Part shown: positions 62,168 to 64,000 of the stretch, piece after piece
How positions within the stretch are numbered: the first letter of the stretch is position 1
Layout: each line of letters starts with the position of its first letter
Source: JAPPLB01 sp965208945
GTDB taxonomy: Bacteria; Acidobacteriota; Terriglobia; Bryobacterales; UBA6623
Assembly (NCBI GenBank): GCA_965208945.1
Contig: OZ242366.1
Coordinates: 5,208,001 to 5,272,000, forward strand
Direction of reading: 5' to 3'
Length of the DNA: 64,000 nucleotides
The notes under the pieces: model-generated
Databases searched by the model: none
Seen by the model: the letters and a program-made list of their open reading frames with translations, nothing else
Told to the model about the DNA's origin: nothing
Program-made: the position numbers and the translations under genes

Positions 62168-62234
62168 CCTGCATTTCTCACCACCCGACGGCCCTATCAC
62201 GTTCTTGGCCTCGCCACATGGTGAGACATGCAGG
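62168..62234 (+). mobile_element. 67-bp deletion derivative of the repeat, copy 23
   Basis: Left end CCTGCATTTCTCACCAC plus CCGACGG, then a short remnant (CCCTATCACG...CCTCGCCAC), then right end ATGGTGAGACATGCAGG. Flanks are CTAA (62164-62167) and CTAA (62235-62238). It shows that the ends alone may suffice for mobility. Confidence 0.88.
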
Positions 62235-62292
62235 CTAACGGACTCCGCGCTCCGACTGCACGCCAAACGACTGATATGATGGAGCTTCGGTA

Positions 62293-62919
62293 ATGCGCTC
62301 TCTCGTAGTCAAGGACGGCCTTTACTACGCACTTGCCTTTTCCGCGGCCGGAGTGCTGGTCGGTTTGTCGTTTTCCCTTGTCTGGTCCCTTCCGCTGTTT
62401 CTGGCCACAGCGTTCTGCCTGTACTTCTTTCGGGACCCCGAGAGGGCCATACCCGGAGGACCCGTTGCCGTATCGCCCGCCGACGGCCGGGTGGTGCAGG
62501 TTCGGACCTATAACGACGAGAGCCGCCGAGTGAGCATCTTCCTCAACATTTTCGATGTCCACGTGAACCGTAGCCCCATTGAGGGCACGGTCACGGAGAG
62601 GGAGTACCGGGCCGGGCGCTTCATGATGGCGCATCGAGACGAAGCTTCGTTGGAAAACGAGCAGAACACGTTGGCGATCGAGGGCCAGGGCAGCCGAGTG
62701 ATTGTAAGACAGATCGCGGGCCTGGTCGCGCGCCGCATCGTGTGCAACAAGCAAATCGGCGATCCCGTCGGAAAAGGCGAGCGCTTCGGCCTGATCAAGT
62801 TCGGTTCACGTACGGATGTCTTTCTAGGGCCGGAGTGGGAACTCAGCGTGCGAGAAGGCGATCGTGTGCGCGGCGGCAGTTCGATCCTTGCGCGGAGGCG
62901 GCTGGAGCAAGCTCCATGA
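62293..62919 (+). CDS. psd: Phosphatidylserine decarboxylase
   Basis: The 208-residue proenzyme is of the short Psd type, with two N-terminal membrane helices (about 8-46), FFRDPERAIP, SPADGRV, FLNIFDVHVNRSPIEG and the self-cleavage site FGSRTDV (between G171 and S172), which forms the pyruvoyl group. It converts phosphatidylserine to phosphatidylethanolamine at the inner membrane. Its stop overlaps the pssA start (ATGA at 62916-62919), the usual coupling with the preceding step of the pathway. Confidence 0.94.
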   Translation: MRSLVVKDGLYYALAFSAAGVLVGLSFSLVWSLPLFLATAFCLYFFRDPERAIPGGPVAVSPADGRVVQVRTYNDESRRVSIFLNIFDVHVNRSPIEGTVTEREYRAGRFMMAHRDEASLENEQNTLAIEGQGSRVIVRQIAGLVARRIVCNKQIGDPVGKGERFGLIKFGSRTDVFLGPEWELSVREGDRVRGGSSILARRRLEQAP

Positions 62920-63794
62920 AGGCAAAAAAGGGGCTTCCGGGGCGACGCACCTATGCTCTGCCCACGATCTTCACCGTGGGAACCTTGTTCTGCGGCTACT
63001 ACTGCCTGATGAAGACCCTGCAGGCTCTGTCGTTGCCAACGGACCGCCTGGATGAAGCAGCGCGTCTCTACAACCACGCAGCTATTGCGATCGGCGTGGG
63101 CATGTTCACGGACGGCATGGACGGCCGCATCGCGAGACTGACGAACGCCGTCAGCGAGTTCGGACGCGAGATCGACTCTCTCGCCGATGTGATCACCTTC
63201 GGAGTGGCTCCCGCCATGTTGGCGGTGGCCTGGGGCATCCGGACGCCGGAGTTGACAGGCCACCCGTTTTTCGCCAACATCCTGCCGGCAGTGGGCTATC
63301 TCGTCACGTTCCTGTACGTGACCTGCGGAGCGGCCCGTCTGGCGCGTTTCAACGTTCAGAAGAATCCCAGCCCGAAGAATCCCGGACTTCCCGGACGCAA
63401 GTATTTCGTCGGTCTGCCGATCCCTCCCGCCGCCGGTATGCTCGCCGCCGTCGTGCACTTCAACGGCGGCTACCCCCTGGTGAATTGGTGGCCGGAGGGC
63501 ATTCTGTGGCTTCTGCTCATCGGCTTCCTGTCGTTTCTGATGGTGTCGACCTGGCGCTATGCGAGCCTGAAGGACATCAGCGTCTTTCGGCTCCCTTCGC
63601 TGGTGATGGTGATCTTCTTCGCGACCTTGATCTTCCTGATCTGGAACTTCTCCGAGCCGGTTCTGCTGGCGATGGCGACCACGTTCGTCGCAAGCGGCGT
63701 TGTTATGCGCATCACAGGCCTTTTGCGCCGCCGTACCTTGCTGCCGGAAGAAAATACGCCCCAGCCGGAAGAGTCACCGTCGAGCGGGCTCTAA
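62916..63794 (+). CDS. pssA: CDP-diacylglycerol-serine O-phosphatidyltransferase
   Basis: The 292-residue membrane protein has the CDP-alcohol phosphotransferase motif with D66, G67, D69, G70, A73, R74, G83, D87 and D91, and about six to seven transmembrane helices. It makes phosphatidylserine, the substrate of Psd. The C-terminal tail is acidic and Pro-rich (PEENTPQPEESPSSG). With psd and lptE it forms a small envelope-biogenesis operon. Confidence 0.93.
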   Translation: MKAKKGLPGRRTYALPTIFTVGTLFCGYYCLMKTLQALSLPTDRLDEAARLYNHAAIAIGVGMFTDGMDGRIARLTNAVSEFGREIDSLADVITFGVAPAMLAVAWGIRTPELTGHPFFANILPAVGYLVTFLYVTCGAARLARFNVQKNPSPKNPGLPGRKYFVGLPIPPAAGMLAAVVHFNGGYPLVNWWPEGILWLLLIGFLSFLMVSTWRYASLKDISVFRLPSLVMVIFFATLIFLIWNFSEPVLLAMATTFVASGVVMRITGLLRRRTLLPEENTPQPEESPSSGL

Positions 63795-63806
63795 TCAAAC
63801 CTAACC

Positions 63807-64000
63807 ATGGGCCCTTGCTGCCGCAGCCGTGTTTCGGCTGCAGTCACTCTACTCGTCCTTCTGTCAACGTGTACCTCGTGCGGCTACCGGCTTGCAGGAA
63901 AGGCTGACACCTTGCCGGACACCATCGGGGTCATCGCAATCCCCCCGTTTCAAAACCAGACCGTAGAGTTCAAGATCGAGCAACACCTCACCCGTGCGGT
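63807..64000 (+). CDS. lptE: LptE-like LPS-assembly lipoprotein (partial)
   Basis: Only the first 64 residues are in the window. They show a lipoprotein signal ending in a Cys-rich stretch (LLSTCTSCGYRLAG), then TIGVIAIPPFQNQTVEFKIEQHLTRAV, typical of LptE N-termini (CGY[HR]L followed by FxNxT). LptE plugs the LptD barrel that exports lipopolysaccharide. It starts 12 bp after pssA on the same strand. Confidence 0.8.
   Translation, partial: MGPCCRSRVSAAVTLLVLLSTCTSCGYRLAGKADTLPDTIGVIAIPPFQNQTVEFKIEQHLTRA

Noticed and set aside
1..64000. tRNA, rRNA, riboswitch or replication-origin features
   Set aside because: I saw no sequence with the conserved cores needed to support any of these.

Overview
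The window looks like a chromosomal segment of a GC-rich, Gram-negative, heterotrophic bacterium. A member of the Acidobacteriota, perhaps Bryobacterales or Solibacter-like, is my best guess, but only from gene content. Outer-membrane machinery is present (BamD, LptE, MlaEFD). There are many exported, often Tat-dependent, enzymes for scavenging complex organic matter: three BNR sialidase-type proteins, a type I sulfatase, two enolase-superfamily dehydratases, a ceramidase-like protein, a Gfo/Idh/MocA oxidoreductase, an IlvD-type dehydratase and an M20 hydrolase. I see no rRNA, tRNA, CRISPR or prophage.

Layout. 1-2.6 kb: pyruvate:ferredoxin oxidoreductase genes. 3-6 kb: exported sialidase and PhoX-like protein. 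7-8.7 kb: first IS110-family element. 9-12 kb: a GluR0-like ligand-gated K+ channel and a CorC-type protein. 11.7-17.2 kb: a minus-strand housekeeping run (hydrolase, YajQ, receiver protein, BamD, Rpe, RsmB). 17.3-20.7 kb: anti-sigma kinase, STAS protein and MlaE-MlaF-MlaD lipid transporter. 20.9-24.3 kb: hydantoinase A/B pair. 25-38 kb: catabolic and secreted genes. 38.3-40.6 kb: a gene-free block of tandem heptamers and duplications. 40.7-47.7 kb: methyltransferase, malate synthase, a HigBA-like toxin-antitoxin pair, sulfatase and SDR. 47.8-58.9 kb: more catabolic genes between the second and third IS110 copies. 59-64 kb: DUF4143 ATPase, MsrP, a DUF465 protein, then psd-pssA-lptE.

The most striking content is intergenic. 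About 25 copies of one mobile repeat (about 177-300 bp, with 34-bp and 67-bp derivatives) are scattered through the window. Intact copies end in 17-bp inverted repeats (CCTGCATTTCTCACCAC) and are flanked by 4-bp direct repeats of the type YTAR (CTAA, CTAG, TTAA). YTAR contains a TAA or TAG stop on both strands, and several genes use that very stop codon. Every asymmetric copy points the same way on the + strand whatever the gene direction.

Three essentially identical IS110-family (IS1111-group) elements sit in three copies of this repeat at exactly the same base. Their long non-coding end carries a readable bridge-RNA-like segment: two guide stretches match the repeat on either side of an AA core, and two others match the element's own joined ends. 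This is a guide-RNA transposon programmed against the host's most abundant intergenic repeat, with at least seven further perfect, empty targets in this window alone. Repeat subtypes also swap their left half at or next to the same AA core.
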